The notes: a model not told the origin generated them from the letters alone. Positions 34,511-46,037 are shown, counted from the first letter of the stretch. The stretch is 64,000 nucleotides of DNA from Silene latifolia (GCF_048544455.1 NC_133534.1:123342269-123406268), one strand, 5' to 3'. Program-made: numbers and translations.

Positions 34511-35443
34511 CTAAGCTTTCGCTTCGGATTTTCCAAGATCCCGTAACTTGATTGATGATAGGGATGAATCCCCATGTACTTGGAGGTTTTTAATGCCTAA
34601 GCTCACTGCCGCTTGTAGTCCAATGAGACAAGCTTCGTATTCTGCAGCATTGTTTGTCACCTCGAAGTCGAGTTTGACAGAGATTGGCGTATGCTCACCT
34701 TCAGGAGAAATGAGCAACACTCCTATTCCAAATCCTCTTAAGTTTGATGCTCCATCAAAGTAAAGGTCCCAGGAGTCTACGTCGGTTTGGAGTATATCCT
34801 CGTCTGGAAATGACCAAGTGTCTATTGTTTGTGCATCATTGATGGGATTTTCTGCGAAGAATTCGGCAACGGCGCGCCCTTTTATAACTTTCTGCGGCAC
34901 GTATTTGAGGTCGAACTCAGAGAGCATCAAAGTCCATCTCGCTAGACGTCCGTTGAGGACGGGTTTTTCGAAGAGGTATTTGACTGGATCCATTTTGGAG
35001 TATATTTTGACGGAGTAGCTAAGCATGTAATGGCGTAGCTTCTTCGTCGCCCACACAAGAGAGAGGCATGTCTTTTCGAGTTGTGAGTATTTGCACTCGT
35101 ACTCCAAGAATTTCTTACTAAGGTAGTAGATAGCCCTTTCTTCTCTTCCTATGGTTTGAGCTAGCATGGCACCCATGGCTGTTTCAGTCACTGTGAGATA
35201 CAGACCAAGAGGTTGATCTCGTTGAGGTGGCATGAGCACTGGTGGTTTAGCCAATATCTCCTTGATTCGGTCAAATGCCTTCTGACAGTCATCGTCCCAC
35301 ATGGTGTGATCCGTTTTCTTGAGCTTCTTGAAGATAGGTTCACAAATCATGGTAAGCTTTGATATGAATCGACTTATGTATTGTACTTTACCCAGGAATC
35401 CTCTGACTTCTTTTTCTGTTTGAGGTTGTGGCATTTCGATCAA
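34511..35443 (-). pseudogene. Tat element A: RT connection, RNase H and second (archaeal-like) RNase H
   Basis: The frame begins after a frameshift and stop region near 35445-35515. It holds the RT thumb block VRGFLGKVQYISRFIS, then a degenerate gypsy RNase H (QPLGLYLTVTETAMGAMLAQ). A second RNase H-like domain follows: WDLYFDGASNLRGFGIGVLL, then NNAAEYEACLIGLQAA and VHGDSSL. The Asp-Glu-Asp set of the second domain is visible. A duplicated RNase H is a recognised mark of the Tat lineage. A frameshift near 34560 separates it from the frame at 34463. Confidence 0.82.
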
Positions 35444-35514
35444 GGCTTTGATTTTGGAAGGGTCTATTTCTATACCTCGTTAGCTAACAACATATCCCAG
35501 GAGTTTGCCAGATG

Positions 35515-36492
35515 TTACTCGGAATGCCACTTCTGAGGATTGAGTCTCATGTTGTACTTTCGTAGCCTTGCGAAAAATTTGCGAAGGTTCGCAATATGCC
35601 CTTCTCTATCCTTGGACTTGACAATCATGTCGTCTACATATACCTCAACTTCTTTATGCATCATGTCATGTAAGAGTGTGGTCGCGGTGCGTTGATATGT
35701 AGCTCCGGCATTGATTAACCCAAACGGCATAACCGTATAGCAATAGGTTCCCCATTGAGTGACAAAGGCGGTCTTATGCATGTCTTCTATGGCCATCTTG
35801 ATTTGGTTGTAACCCGCATACCCATCCATGAAGGATAGTAACGCGTGGTCTGCGGTATTGTCCACCAATATGTCGATATGTGGTAGAGGAAAGTCATCTT
35901 TAGGACTTGCTTTGTTTAAGTCCCTAAAATCAACACAAACACGGATTCTCCCATCCTTTTTGGGTACAGGTACTATGTTAGCTACCCAGTCAGAATACTC
36001 GGAAACTTTGATGAACCCGGCTTTGAATTGCTTATCGACTTCTTCCTTAATCTTGAGAGCCCATTCTGTTCTCATTCGACGAAGCTTCTGTTTCACAGGC
36101 TTGAAAGCTGGCTTAATTGGGATTCTATGTTCGGCGATATCCCTGTCGATCCCTGGCATGTCTTTGTAGGACCAAGCAAAGACGTCTTTGAACTCGTTTA
36201 GGAGGTCTATGAAATCGGCCCTTTCGGTAGAGCTCAAGATAGTCCCTATCCTAAGTTCTTGGGGTTCTAGTTCGGTTCCTACATTGATGGGTTCGGTATT
36301 CTCTATTACTGGTCCCCCTTCCCCTTCTTGTAGTATTTCTTTGGCTACGTAGGGAGGTATCTCAATTGAGTCTGGGTCTTGGTCATCCTCAGTATCATCG
36401 TAAACAGAATTGCACTCAAGATAACACAAAGAGTAATCAAAACCTGATTTATTCATATTAAAGTTTGAGAAAAGTTGAAACAAAGAAGCCAT
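35515..36492 (-). pseudogene. Tat element A reverse transcriptase (fingers and palm)
   Basis: The 325-residue frame has RT blocks in order: EYSDWVANIVPVPKKDGRIRVCVDFRDLN at about residues 175-205, then FMDGYAGYNQI, TVMPFGLINAGATYQR and the catalytic EVYVDDMIVKS (YVDD, about residue 290). It runs to LNPQKWHSE, where a frameshift cuts off the thumb at 35515. The first ~110 residues are an acidic linker (DDTEDDQDPDS). The stop at 36493 upstream separates it from the acidic spacer. The catalytic Asp residues are intact, but the broken frame means no complete enzyme. Confidence 0.85.
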
Positions 36493-37140
36493 CTAATCTA
36501 TGGTCAGTGGCGGTAAAGGGACAGTTGTTGGGACATTTCCCGAACTACTGTTACTATTTGAGGGTAAGCTAGGAGAAACAAAGGGAATGGGGATGATGAC
36601 AGTAGGAGAGTCCTTAGTGACTTCTCTAGACTCCGACTCTGACTCCGACTCTGACTCTGACTCGAATTCATCGTCTTCTGGTTCTCCTTTGAACATCTCT
36701 CCTTTTCTAGTGGTAAGCTTGAAGAGTATTCCTTGATTGTTGGTCCACTTGATTGATTTTATCCATCCTTTCTGTTGATTCGCGTTTGTTTCTGTGATTA
36801 ACGCGGTAGGGTTGAAGTGATCGTCTTGAAGTATCATGGTAATGATCTCATCCTGTGCGGCTCTAACAAATCGATCTTCCCTAAACAATAGACTAACAGC
36901 TTATTCGTCTAAGCAATGTGCTTGACGAGCTTTGATGGTAGGAACCGTTTATGGAGGAATAAAGTAGCAATCGTGAAAGATCTCGATTCCGGCTAGCTTC
37001 CTTTCGAGATAGTGCCAAGGTTCGGGAAATCCGTGAAAGAGTTCTAGACTTCCTTCCTTAACGAAGTATCCGTTTAGGGTAGGGAGGTAGGGTCTCATTT
37101 GGACTCCTACGTACTTACGGTTTTGAACTTGAGCAAGCAT
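36493..37140 (-). pseudogene. Spacer between protease and RT in Tat element A, acidic Ser-Glu repeat
   Basis: Two fragments, 37140-36949 (ELFHGFPEPWHYLERKLAGIE) and 36888-36493, bridge protease and RT. The second has a (Ser-Glu) repeat encoded by alternating gactcc/gactct on the plus strand at 36629-36663, then a Pro/Ser-rich tail. In Ogre-like Tat elements this junction is where a spliced intron is reported, so stops here may be partly natural. I cannot decide this from sequence alone. Confidence 0.55.
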
Positions 37141-37194
37141 CTCGAGAACTTCCTCTTTAGTGGGTTTGTACCCTAGTCCAAGTGGTATTCTTTT

Positions 37195-37833
37195 TTAGTT
37201 GCCTTCCTTGTAGGGTGCGAAGGTGTTTCTTCGGATCGGGTTCAAAGGCATTCCAGGGAAGTATCCCTGGGATTTGAGTATGTGGTTGACCACCAAGTTG
37301 GAGTAGGGATCGTAGTATAAGGGTGCCAATTCACTTTCTATGACGCTTATGCCTTGGAAGCCCCCAAGCTCATATACTGGATCCGCAAGGACTTGATTGT
37401 TTGACTTCTTTTCGATTATTGCCTTGATGGGTGACGAAGTGATCGTCACCATTTTGCCATTTAGTGGGATCTTGATCTTTTGATGAGGGGTGGATGTCAC
37501 CGCTTTGGAAGCGTGAATCCAAGGTCTTCCTAGAAGTATGTTGAAGGAAGCTTCAATGTCCACTATTTGGAAGTTAACCTTTCGTTCAATTGGCCCTGTG
37601 GCTATGGTTAGGTTAACGAGTCCTACTACCTTTCGTCGTGTACCATCATATTCGCGAACACCTTGATTGGTAGGAGTCCAATCCGACTCTTTCATGCCCA
37701 ATTTGTATGCCGTTTTGAGGGGTATGACGTTGACCGCGGAGCCATCATCAACCAAGGTCATTGGCATATTCTTCTTTAGACAAATGACGGTGATGTAAAG
37801 AGCCAAGTTATCTTCGTTATCATCTTTAGACAA
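37195..37833 (-). pseudogene. Tat element A aspartic protease
   Basis: The 212-residue frame contains the retropepsin active site in the form TLVDDGSAVNVIPL (about residues 26-39), where most relatives have a D-G-G-S or D-S-G string. The second signature FNILLGRPWIHASKAV is at about 95-110. Upstream it joins the linker frame 38101-37826 (LTRSGRPYQ) through a change of frame. The C-terminal part has no known domain. The retropepsin would cleave the polyprotein in the virus-like particle. Confidence 0.78.
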
Positions 37834-38101
37834 ATGATTCTTGGAAGACCAAGTTGACTACATCGTCGGGTGTGGAGTTATGTGCTACACTTAGTTTGGC
37901 CAAAGCTTGCAGTAAAGCTTGGCGATGGGGGAATGAACTTGCTACTAGTTGCCAGACTGAAAGATCAGCCTTTGTCTTCTGTAATTGCTTGAGCAAATGA
38001 TTAGTGGAGTCATCTTCGTTATCATTTGGTGTGACAACGTTTGTTGGACCGTTTTGAGTAGTATTTTGATATGGACGCCCCGAACGAGTTAGGTGATCCA
38101 C
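37826..38101 (-). pseudogene. Gag-protease linker, Tat element A
   Basis: It is in the same frame as gag, nine codons after the gag stop at 38129. It carries HLTRSGRPYQ, the linker block usually joining gag to protease in Tat polyproteins, then QALLQALAKLSV. The stop at the gag end may be a mutation or a natural readthrough or frameshift point. Confidence 0.65.
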
Positions 38102-38128
38102 ATCTTGGTCTTTACCATTTTGGACTAT

Positions 38129-39754
38129 TTATTTGACTAGGGAGTTTTCAATGAGATACTCGTCCTCGTCATCATCGGCCCATACTCCATTGATTGTAGC
38201 TAGTTCCCTCATTCTCATGATTTCGTCTTCTAGTTGTGTGATTTGGTCTACTAGTTTGTCAACCACGGCGACTATTTCTTGCATAGTGATATTTTGAGAA
38301 AAGACTAGCGGCGCATGTTCTTTGGGTGCCGCATTGGGGTCATGTAAAGTTGTCACTACATTTTCTAATTCCCAAACTTGCCTATCCACACTCCTTGCCC
38401 ATGTGATGAAGTCGGCAATGGTAGGGGAAATGGTAGAGTAGGACCCTTCATTTTCGATCGCGCAGATCTCACCTTCAATTGGAGAAATGAGGTGTGAACA
38501 ATCTAAGGTAGATTCTTCACTTGTGATCACTAGAATCCCAAGAGGGTTTTGAGTGTTGTTGGGTTTGCCTCCCGGCGGTATTGGTAGTCGACCATCCTCT
38601 ACCATGTCTTGAAGCACATTTTTCAATTTGTAGCATTTTTCTGTGTCATGTCCCTTACCCCTATGGTATTCACAGTATGAGTTCTCGTCCCAGAACTTGG
38701 ACTTCTTTTCAGGTTCGGGAGTAGGTCCTATGGGTTGGAGTTTGCCTTGCTTCATTAACCTCTTTGGAGCATTGAAGTAAGTGTCCCTAAGATTCGTGAA
38801 TTTCCTTGGTGGGGTACTCTTCTTGGATGGCTCAAGAAGGTTAACTTCATCAGTCTTGCTAGTGGAGCCGTAAGAACGACTTGTTGAGCCTTGATGTCCT
38901 CGACCTACCGTTTTGGACAAGAGCCCTTTACGTATGTCATCTTCAATCCTTGTTCCTAGTACGGTTAAATCCTTGAAAGTTTTGATGTTTTGGTACCTTA
39001 AATGATTGGCATAGATAGGTTTGAGATTATCGACGAACTTCTCCACAAGGGTAGCCTCATCCGGACGTTCAACTAGTTTGGTACTAGTCTTCCTTCTCCT
39101 ACTTAGGAAGTCGGTGAATCCTTCTTTGTCATTTTGGGTAAGAACCTCTAAAGTGCGCATGTTAACTTGGATCTCGGCATTATCCGCATATTGCTTAGAA
39201 AACTCGATTGCGGCATCTTCCCAAGTGGCGATCTTCTTGTGTTCTAAAGAGTAGAACCATTGCTTTGGGATGGTGTCAAGAGATGAAGGAAAGATCCTTA
39301 AGAACATCTCGGGTTTGATGCCTTTGATAGACATGTAATCCTTGAAGGCACGGATGTGGTTTAAAGGGTTCTCATGCCCCTTGAATTTAGGGATATCCGT
39401 CATGTTGAAGTTGGTTGGCAATTTAGAATTGACGGCCTCATATTTGCGATTATTCTCCCTATAAATGTCATTCCCTTTAAGGTACATCAATTGCTCCTCT
39501 AAGTATTGGAGTCTTTTCTCAGCTGCAGTCACACCCATGGGAGAGCTTTCTTCCCTGAAGTCATTCACGAAGTCATCAACAACTTCACTTTCCCGAGGAG
39601 GAATCCTCATTTCTACGGCGTAGATCCGGCCTTCGATGGTGTCAAGGCGATCATACACTTGGTCTTGGGTAACTTGGATTTGAGCTAGTGCGGTTAGGAT
39701 TCGATCATTACCATCTTGAGGTTGATTGAAGTTCGCGTCACTTATTTCAGGCAT
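38129..39754 (-). CDS. Tat element A gag
   Basis: The open frame of 541 residues starts MPEISDANFNQ. Residues ~30-110 are predicted coiled coil. The gag domain at about 125-290 has FKGHENPLNHIRAFKDYM, SLDTIPKQWFYSLEH and FSKQYADN. The nucleic-acid-binding knuckle CEYHRGKGHDTEKC is at about residues 368-381, with His replacing the second Cys of the usual CCHC as is typical for Tat gags. The C-terminus is acidic with a second coiled coil. This is one of the few complete frames in the window. The start is supported by the same Met context in element B (28123). Gag forms the particle that packages element RNA. Confidence 0.85.
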   Translation of the reverse strand: MPEISDANFNQPQDGNDRILTALAQIQVTQDQVYDRLDTIEGRIYAVEMRIPPRESEVVDDFVNDFREESSPMGVTAAEKRLQYLEEQLMYLKGNDIYRENNRKYEAVNSKLPTNFNMTDIPKFKGHENPLNHIRAFKDYMSIKGIKPEMFLRIFPSSLDTIPKQWFYSLEHKKIATWEDAAIEFSKQYADNAEIQVNMRTLEVLTQNDKEGFTDFLSRRRKTSTKLVERPDEATLVEKFVDNLKPIYANHLRYQNIKTFKDLTVLGTRIEDDIRKGLLSKTVGRGHQGSTSRSYGSTSKTDEVNLLEPSKKSTPPRKFTNLRDTYFNAPKRLMKQGKLQPIGPTPEPEKKSKFWDENSYCEYHRGKGHDTEKCYKLKNVLQDMVEDGRLPIPPGGKPNNTQNPLGILVITSEESTLDCSHLISPIEGEICAIENEGSYSTISPTIADFITWARSVDRQVWELENVVTTLHDPNAAPKEHAPLVFSQNITMQEIVAVVDKLVDQITQLEDEIMRMRELATINGVWADDDEDEYLIENSLVK

Positions 39755-40552
39755 CTTGGAAACTGAATAAGAGATCGACGACGAATCAAAACACGATCGA
39801 CCATCCTAACACACTTACTAAAAGAAGAAATGTTTTGACTCGTGAAGTGGGTGTGTGCCACTTGTGTCGAGTGAGTTTTGAAGAAAAGACAAAGGTTTGA
39901 AAATGTGTATCCTAGTCAACTATAGTGTAGTTGTAGGAGTGGACTCGAAGTGAGGTTTTGAAATGGGCTTGGGCCCGAATTTTGACTCGACAAACAGACA
40001 GAGTTTCGACTCGGTTTTGCGCTAATCATGGGCCTCTTCGAAATTTTCATTTAAAAAGGGATTTTGATTTTTTTACAAAAATCGTCATGGTTTTGTTTTA
40101 AAATGGTGATCACGTAAGGTACAAACATTTATACAAGCATTATAACGGGATGCTGAGTGCATTTAAAATGGTTTTGGTTTAAAGGGTGGGTTGCCATACC
40201 GAACAATCAAACCCGAAGTCTGTGGAGAGGCTCGTACCTAATAAGAGTAAGGCCGATTCCTAGTCCATTTCCTCAAGTAGTGAAGGTCCTTGATACAAAC
40301 AAGAGTAAGCATCATGGAATGGATGACGTCAATCGCTATCCATCCTTTGGCCCAAATAAGAATTAGGACCGTTTAGACGGGACGATTGGTCGAATGGGAT
40401 GGGTTGGGCCTAGGAAGGCCGAATGAAATGATCTTGGAAGACCGAGTTATGAAAACCGACAATTGTCTTGTACAAACTATTCCCTAACCTTGTTCAAGTT
40501 TCACCCTTTTAGCTACACGTAAGTGTATTATTCCCCAGTGGAGTCGCCAAAC
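39755..40552 (-). other. 5' leader and primer binding site of Tat element A
   Basis: The leader lies between 5' LTR and gag. The primer site ccccagtggagtcgccaaac is at 40533-40552, complement GTTTGGCGACTCCACTGGGG. The sequence is otherwise similar to the B leader. No upstream gene is supported. Confidence 0.75.
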
Positions 40553-42623
40553 TGTGGACAATGGGCCACGGGGGGCGCTTGGGAAACAAGCGTTTGCATT
40601 TGTGGAGTCACCACCAATTTTTATGGGAAATTGGAACCGTTCGAATACCTCGTGTCATGTCAAGACACAAAGTAGTGACATGAACACTAAGCAATCGTTA
40701 CCCTTAGCATTCTATGTCTAGAATGACTCTCGTGGATGCCAATGAACACGGATGTTCACAGAGATCTGAAGTAAGGGGTGAGGGTACGTATTAGGAAGCT
40801 CTTTTGATCGAACACCTAATACCGCCCGCCTCGATAGCGGCCTCTACTAATGAGTAGGGAAATCGTCTATACTTGATATATCGGCGATTATATGCATGCA
40901 ATGCAACATCCAAGTTTTAATCCTAGCATGTGAAGATTTAACTAAGTCGGTGAACAATTAATTAGCAAACAATTGGGTCGAAGTAGAAATTTATGTTCAA
41001 TTACATGTGAAAACATACAAATGATACAAAATACAATGATAGATACAATAGGAAAATTACGATAATAAAAATTACAATAATTACAATGGATTTAGCGATT
41101 TATGTCGAAAATACCTTTAAAACGGATAAATTGAGAAAAAGAATAAAAGAATGAATAAGCGAACAGGAATTAGGCGATAATACGGTTAATAGTTAATTAT
41201 ACGTAAACTAATTAAACAGGTCAAGGCAGAACGGAAGTTCAGAGACAAAATTCAACCTGGAACAGGCGCAGCAGGACTGCGCCCTTTGGAAGAGGCGCAG
41301 CAGCTGCTGCGTCTGTTCCAAGGGTGAGTTCTGGCTGTGAAGCCGGAACTGCAAATCGTTAATATAAATTGGTGAATTTAATGGTTAATTACGATATTCA
41401 ACTCGGATGAAAGTGATTTAATGGATTAATTACAAACAAATAAGTCATAAAAGTGATAAAACATGGATGAGACGGAATTAAGATGAATTATTTACATGAA
41501 TGAAAGATTGATTAGTGACATAGGTGAATTAATTAGGTTAAACATGATGAATTAATGACGAACTAATGACGAATATGCGATGAATATGACGATAGACAGA
41601 TGAAAATATATCAAAGGTCGAATTCCAGAAATTCAATATGAACGAATTGAATTCCTACAACCCGGATTGAGTTTAATGACGAAAACCCGCAAATATGAGA
41701 TTATAAGGGATTTAAGTCGGATTTAACGATGAATTAAACACTAATGAACGATAAATAATATACATGTGAGACGATTATGTTATTGTATGTCAAAGAATTA
41801 GCAAAAACAAACGAAGCAAATAAAACAAACGAATTACAGAGGACAAAGGAAGAAGAAAGGAAGCAGGAACTGCAGCAGCCTCACGAAGAGGCGCAGCAGG
41901 CACTGCGCTCCTTCGAAGAGGCGCAGCAGTTGCTGCGTCCTTTCTCGACGGTTATGTTATGGTAATCCGAAAAAAGGGTTTTAAACGAGGTTTTATAAAT
42001 CGGTTTTAAGAGATGTTTTGGACATAAACCTTACATTAATGATACAAAAAGTAAAGAACAATAATAAAAGAGAGATTATAAACCCTCAGACTTACATGTT
42101 TGACGAAACGAGATGAACTAAGTTATCGATTAGTGATGCTCGACTCAAATGTAACGAAAGTGCCTTCGTAGGAGGAAAACAATTAAGATTAATTAAGTTG
42201 ATTGATGTGGAGTTGGTCAAATTGGTCGGTCATGCAAACGAGGCTGGTACTCAGAAGGATCCGAGCTTACGTGGTCGAATGTTCAAGCACGTAGACGCCA
42301 AAAAGTAAGAACGTGGACTAGAATGCAAAGGGAGAAGAGAAGGGCAGACACTCGCGTGAGAAATATGAGGAGCGAAGGCTCCTATTTATACTAATCACGT
42401 GAAGGAATAGGATTTTCGGAGAGAATTTGGAAGTGAATCTCGAAAAGATATGAAAAAAATACGAAAAATACGCAGAAAAGGACCTGGGAAGAGGCGCAGC
42501 AGTCACTGCGTCTCTTGGAAGAGGCGCAGCACCTGCTGCGTCTGTTCCCAAGTGGTTCCTCCTGCGGAAGAAAGATTTCCGTGTTTAAGTTATGGAATAA
42601 CGGATTAATTTGGTTTTCCTTAA

Positions 42624-44650
42624 GAAGAATTGCTAGTTAGGTCAGTGGTCCTTGGGCTGTTGCTGGTGATTTTAATTGTGTGTTATCAGCTGCTGAGAGG
42701 GTAGGTGGCAACACACCTTCAGGTGAGATGGAGCTATTTAGGCAATGTGTGGCAGATTGTGGAGTTATTGATATAGATGCTACAGGTTCTCTCTTTACAT
42801 GGAACAATAAACAAAAACCTGAGGAGAGGATTTATAGTAGGATTGATAGGTTCTTGATCAATAAGGACTGGTGTGATCACTTGCCTGATCTTTATGCCCA
42901 CTTTTTGCCCGAGGGGTTAATGGATCACACTCCATGTATTATTAGTAGCTCTAAAAACTCCCAGAGGAAACGTTGCTTCAAGTATTTCAACATGTGGGGA
43001 GAGGCAAAGGAGTTCCTGCACACTGTTAGAAGTAATTGGGATAAGGGTTTGATGGGTACTAGCATGTTCAGGCTAGTTAAAAACCTGAAACACCTGAAAC
43101 CAGCTTTGAAGAGTTTGAATAAAGAGGGGTACAATGATATTGATCATTCAACAAGCAGACTTCAGAAACAGGTTCATGATCTGCAGGAACAGCTTGGAAG
43201 GAATCCCACTGATACTCAGTTGCTTAATGCAGAATATGAGGCCTCTTAGGAATTAAAAAAATTAAGCACTGCTAGGGATAGCTTCTTGGCACAAAAGACA
43301 AAGCAGTTCTGGATGAAAGAGGGGGACACAAATAGTGCCTATTTCCATGGCATTCTCAAAAAAAGAAGGAATGGGAATAGGGTGATCTTGATAGAGGATA
43401 TGAATGGAAAGTTGTGTGACAGTCCAGAGCAGGTTCAGACAGCATTCCTGGAATATTATATGTATCTTCTTGGGACTAAACAAGTTACCACTAAAATACA
43501 CAGGAAAATCATTGATCAAGAACAAAGATGCAGAGAGGAGCACAGGTCTATCTTACTGAGACCTGTTACTGGGGAGGAGATTAGAGCAGCTGTGTTCAGT
43601 ATCCCTGATAACAAATCACCAGGTCCTGATGGATACACAAGCAAGTTCTTTAAGGATGCTTGGAATGAGATAGGAGGGGAGGTGATTACTACTGTCCAAT
43701 ATTTTATCAGAACCAGGCAGTTGCTGAAGCAAGTGAATGCAACAAATGTGACTCTGATCCCTAAATGTTACAGGCCCCAAACTGTGTACCAATTTCAACC
43801 TATAGCCTGCTGCAATGTAGTATATAAGGTAATATCCAAGCTGCTATGTGCAAGACTAGCTGAAGTGTTGCCTCTTATCATTGATCCTAATCAAGGAGCA
43901 TTTATACAAAATAAGAGCATTCAGGAGAATATCCTTATATGTCAAGATCTAATTAGATGCTATGAAAAGCCAAATGCATCTCCTAGATGCCTATTCAAAA
44001 TAGATCTCCAAAAGGCATATGATACAGTGGAGTGGATCTTTGTTGAAAAACTCCTGGAAGAGCTAAGATTCCCTGTGGAGTTTTGGGAAATGGTGATGCA
44101 ATGTATAACTACAGCATCCTTTTCTTTATCCCTCAATGGGGAAATGTTTGGATATTTCCAAGGCAGGAGAGGTCTCAGGCAGGGAGACCCACTCTCCCTT
44201 CTTGTTTTCACTTTATGTATGAAATACCTGACAAGAACTATTAAGTATGCTGCTGCTAAATTTAAGTTCAAGTACCATCCTATGTGCAAGCAGGTGCAAT
44301 TGGCCAACTTGATGTTTGCAGATGATGTGCTCCTTTTCTGCCATGGGGATGCCAAGTCTATTATGCTGCTACTCTAGTCTTATTCTACTTTCTCTAAAGC
44401 ATATGGTCTAAAAATAAGTGCTGCAAAATCTAATGCTTATTTCAGAGGGGTGCCTGATCATCTCAAGCATGACATCCTGAGTGTTTCTGGTTTTGTAGAG
44501 GGTAAGTTACCTTTTAAATATCTTGGCATGCCAATTCAAACTACTAGATTGCAAAAACAAGATTGTAAATGCTTAGTTGAGAAGATCTGTAGTAGAATTC
44601 ATGGGTATGGAGCAAAAAATTCTCATATGCAGGGAGACTTGTGTTGGTGA
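42624..44650 (+). pseudogene. LINE ORF2: endonuclease end and reverse transcriptase
   Basis: One frame carries the last part of the APE-type endonuclease (AVAGDFNCVLSAAER, then YSRIDRFLIN and MDHTPCI). A linker follows, with KTKQFWMKEGDTNSAYFH. The LINE reverse transcriptase has FSIPDNKSPGPDGYTSKFF, LFKIDLQKAYDTVEW, GLRQGDPLS and the catalytic NLMFADDVLLF (FADD). In-frame TAG stops are at 43247-43249 and 44375-44377. A frameshift near 44640 ends this frame. The endonuclease N-terminus is missing. Confidence 0.88.
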
Positions 44651-45611
44651 AAGCAGTTTGGACTACTTTACATTCCTATTGGGCTTCCTTGTTTGTCCTA
44701 CCAAAGAGAATTCTTGCAAAAGTGGAAGCTGCCTGCAGAAACTTCCTTTGGGATAGCTGTGCTGATTATCATAGGGTTCCACTGGTGGCTTGGGACACTG
44801 TGTGCATGCCTAAAGCAGAGGGTTTTTTAGGGATTAAAAACTTGGAAATGATGAATAAGGCTCTGATAGGTAAGCTGGTAAATTGGATTGCTGAGGATAA
44901 AGACACTATATGGGTCAAATGGGTGAAGGACAACCATCTGAAAGGGCAGAATTGGTGGGAGTATCAAAAAACACAAGCTGGGTGTGGAGGAGAGTTTGTA
45001 GGGTAAAGCAGGATCTGGCTGTTGCCTACACAAATGGGACATGGGATATACAAGGGGTAGGTTTCTCTACTGCCAGCTGTTATCAATGGCTCATGGGGGC
45101 TCGTCCTAAGGTTAGCTGGGATGGGGTGATATGGAATGAATGGGCGGTCCCAAAGCATCAATTCATGGGATGGCTTCTTGCTCATGGAGCTTTCAAAACC
45201 AAAGATAAGTTGATCAGATATGAGGTGGACATTGATGATAGCTGCTGGTTATGTGGACAGGCATCAGAAGACTTGGAACACCTCTTCTTTGGGTATGATT
45301 ACAGCTTCAGGATAGTCCAACATCTGCAGCTGAAAACTGGCCTAAATCTACCTGTTGGCAATGTTCTGGACTGGTGTATTCAGGCTAGTGGCACTAAGAT
45401 GCAGAGAGGAGTGCAGGCAGGACTGATCTTGGGAGCTATATATCATGTATGGCATCATAGAAATAAGTGCAGGATTGATGGTGTTCTTCTAAGGCCACAG
45501 AAGGTTGCTACAAACATTGTTGATGACATGAAGCTGAGAGCTCAAGGTAGGGACAGAAACAAACTTACTTTCTTAGAACTTGAATGGCTTAAGGGAGTTG
45601 GAATTATGTAA
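44641..45611 (+). pseudogene. LINE ORF2 C-terminus with zinc-binding RT domain
   Basis: Two frames (44641-45006 and about 44970-45611) joined by a frameshift hold the RT C-terminal region. It reads LVKAVWTTLHSYWASLF, RNFLWDS, then the zf-RVT domain EWAVPKHQFMGWLLAHGA, DDSCWLCGQASEDLEHLFF with its C-C-H set. It ends HHRNKCRIDG... at the stop at 45609-45611. The region to 45712 is the 3' UTR. Confidence 0.85.
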
Positions 45612-45652
45612 TTGGCATTAGTTGATATGTACCCCATGAACTTTATTTTTTG

Positions 45653-45685
<33 letters not shown>

Positions 45686-46037
45686 CATACATCTCACATT
45701 TCACCAAAAAAAGAAATTGTTTACCAAAGATTAAAACATTGTGAAATATTTATAAAATATGGCATAGAAATATCCAGAACATTCCAGAACATTCTGACTC
45801 GGGATTTAGCGGTTATCAGAAAATGAAGACGGTTTTAGGCCCGGACTCCAAATATACTCTAATTACTGTCAAAACGACCGTATCGGCGCGTAGATGACAA
45901 CTAAGAGGTAGACATCAGTGTTTGAGCGATCACTTGATGATAAACTTACGAACTGTCATAAATCGTTCCGCGTACCAAACACGCGGCCCAATCATCACCG
46001 GGTGGTTTGCGGGAGGTGCAAAAATGAGGTATCTACA

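Larger units (their letters stand above)
42624..45712 (+). mobile_element. 5'-truncated L1-type LINE
   Basis: It begins inside the endonuclease domain and ends with a TA-repeat tract (about 45652-45679) and a short poly-A (45706-45712). The inserted sequence interrupts the 5' LTR of Tat A. Truncation at the 5' end plus a poly-A tail is normal for target-primed LINE insertion. I see no clear target duplication; a 20-base target deletion is visible instead. Confidence 0.9.
12786..46037 (-). mobile_element. Tat-type Ty3/gypsy element A (Ogre/Retand-like), host of element B and a LINE
   Basis: The LTRs at 12786-15185 and 40553-46037 share the subtype start tgtggacaatggg. The primer site lies inside the right LTR and the PPT inside the left one, so the element is minus strand. 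Internal order: gag (39754-38129), protease (37833-37195), acidic spacer, RT (36492-35515), RNase H with a second RNase H-like domain (35443-34511), integrase (34463-33039), and antisense gene relics. The double RNase H, the CX2H-type gag knuckle and the antisense genes fit the Tat lineage. Element B interrupts the antisense gene and an L1 interrupts the 5' LTR. The flanks (tctac left, cctgt right) do not form a target duplication. Confidence 0.88.
40553..46037 (-). repeat. 5' LTR of Tat element A, split by a LINE
   Basis: LTR parts are 40553-42623 and 45713-46037, matching 12786-15185. Inverted-repeat modules lie at about 41262-41320, 41870-41940 and 42487-42548, and a TATA box at 42382-42390. 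Relative to the left LTR, 20 bases (equivalent to 14841-14860) are missing at the LINE insertion point. The right edge gtatctaca is followed by cctgt of the Athila gag region. Confidence 0.88.

Noticed and set aside
36500..36736. Plus-strand Ser-Asp repeat frame
   Set aside because: It is the shadow of the Ser-Glu repeat on the minus strand within the Tat A polyprotein spacer.
45652..45690. TA-rich tract as a possible independent microsatellite insertion or origin
   Set aside because: It lies directly before the poly-A of the LINE and is part of its 3' end.
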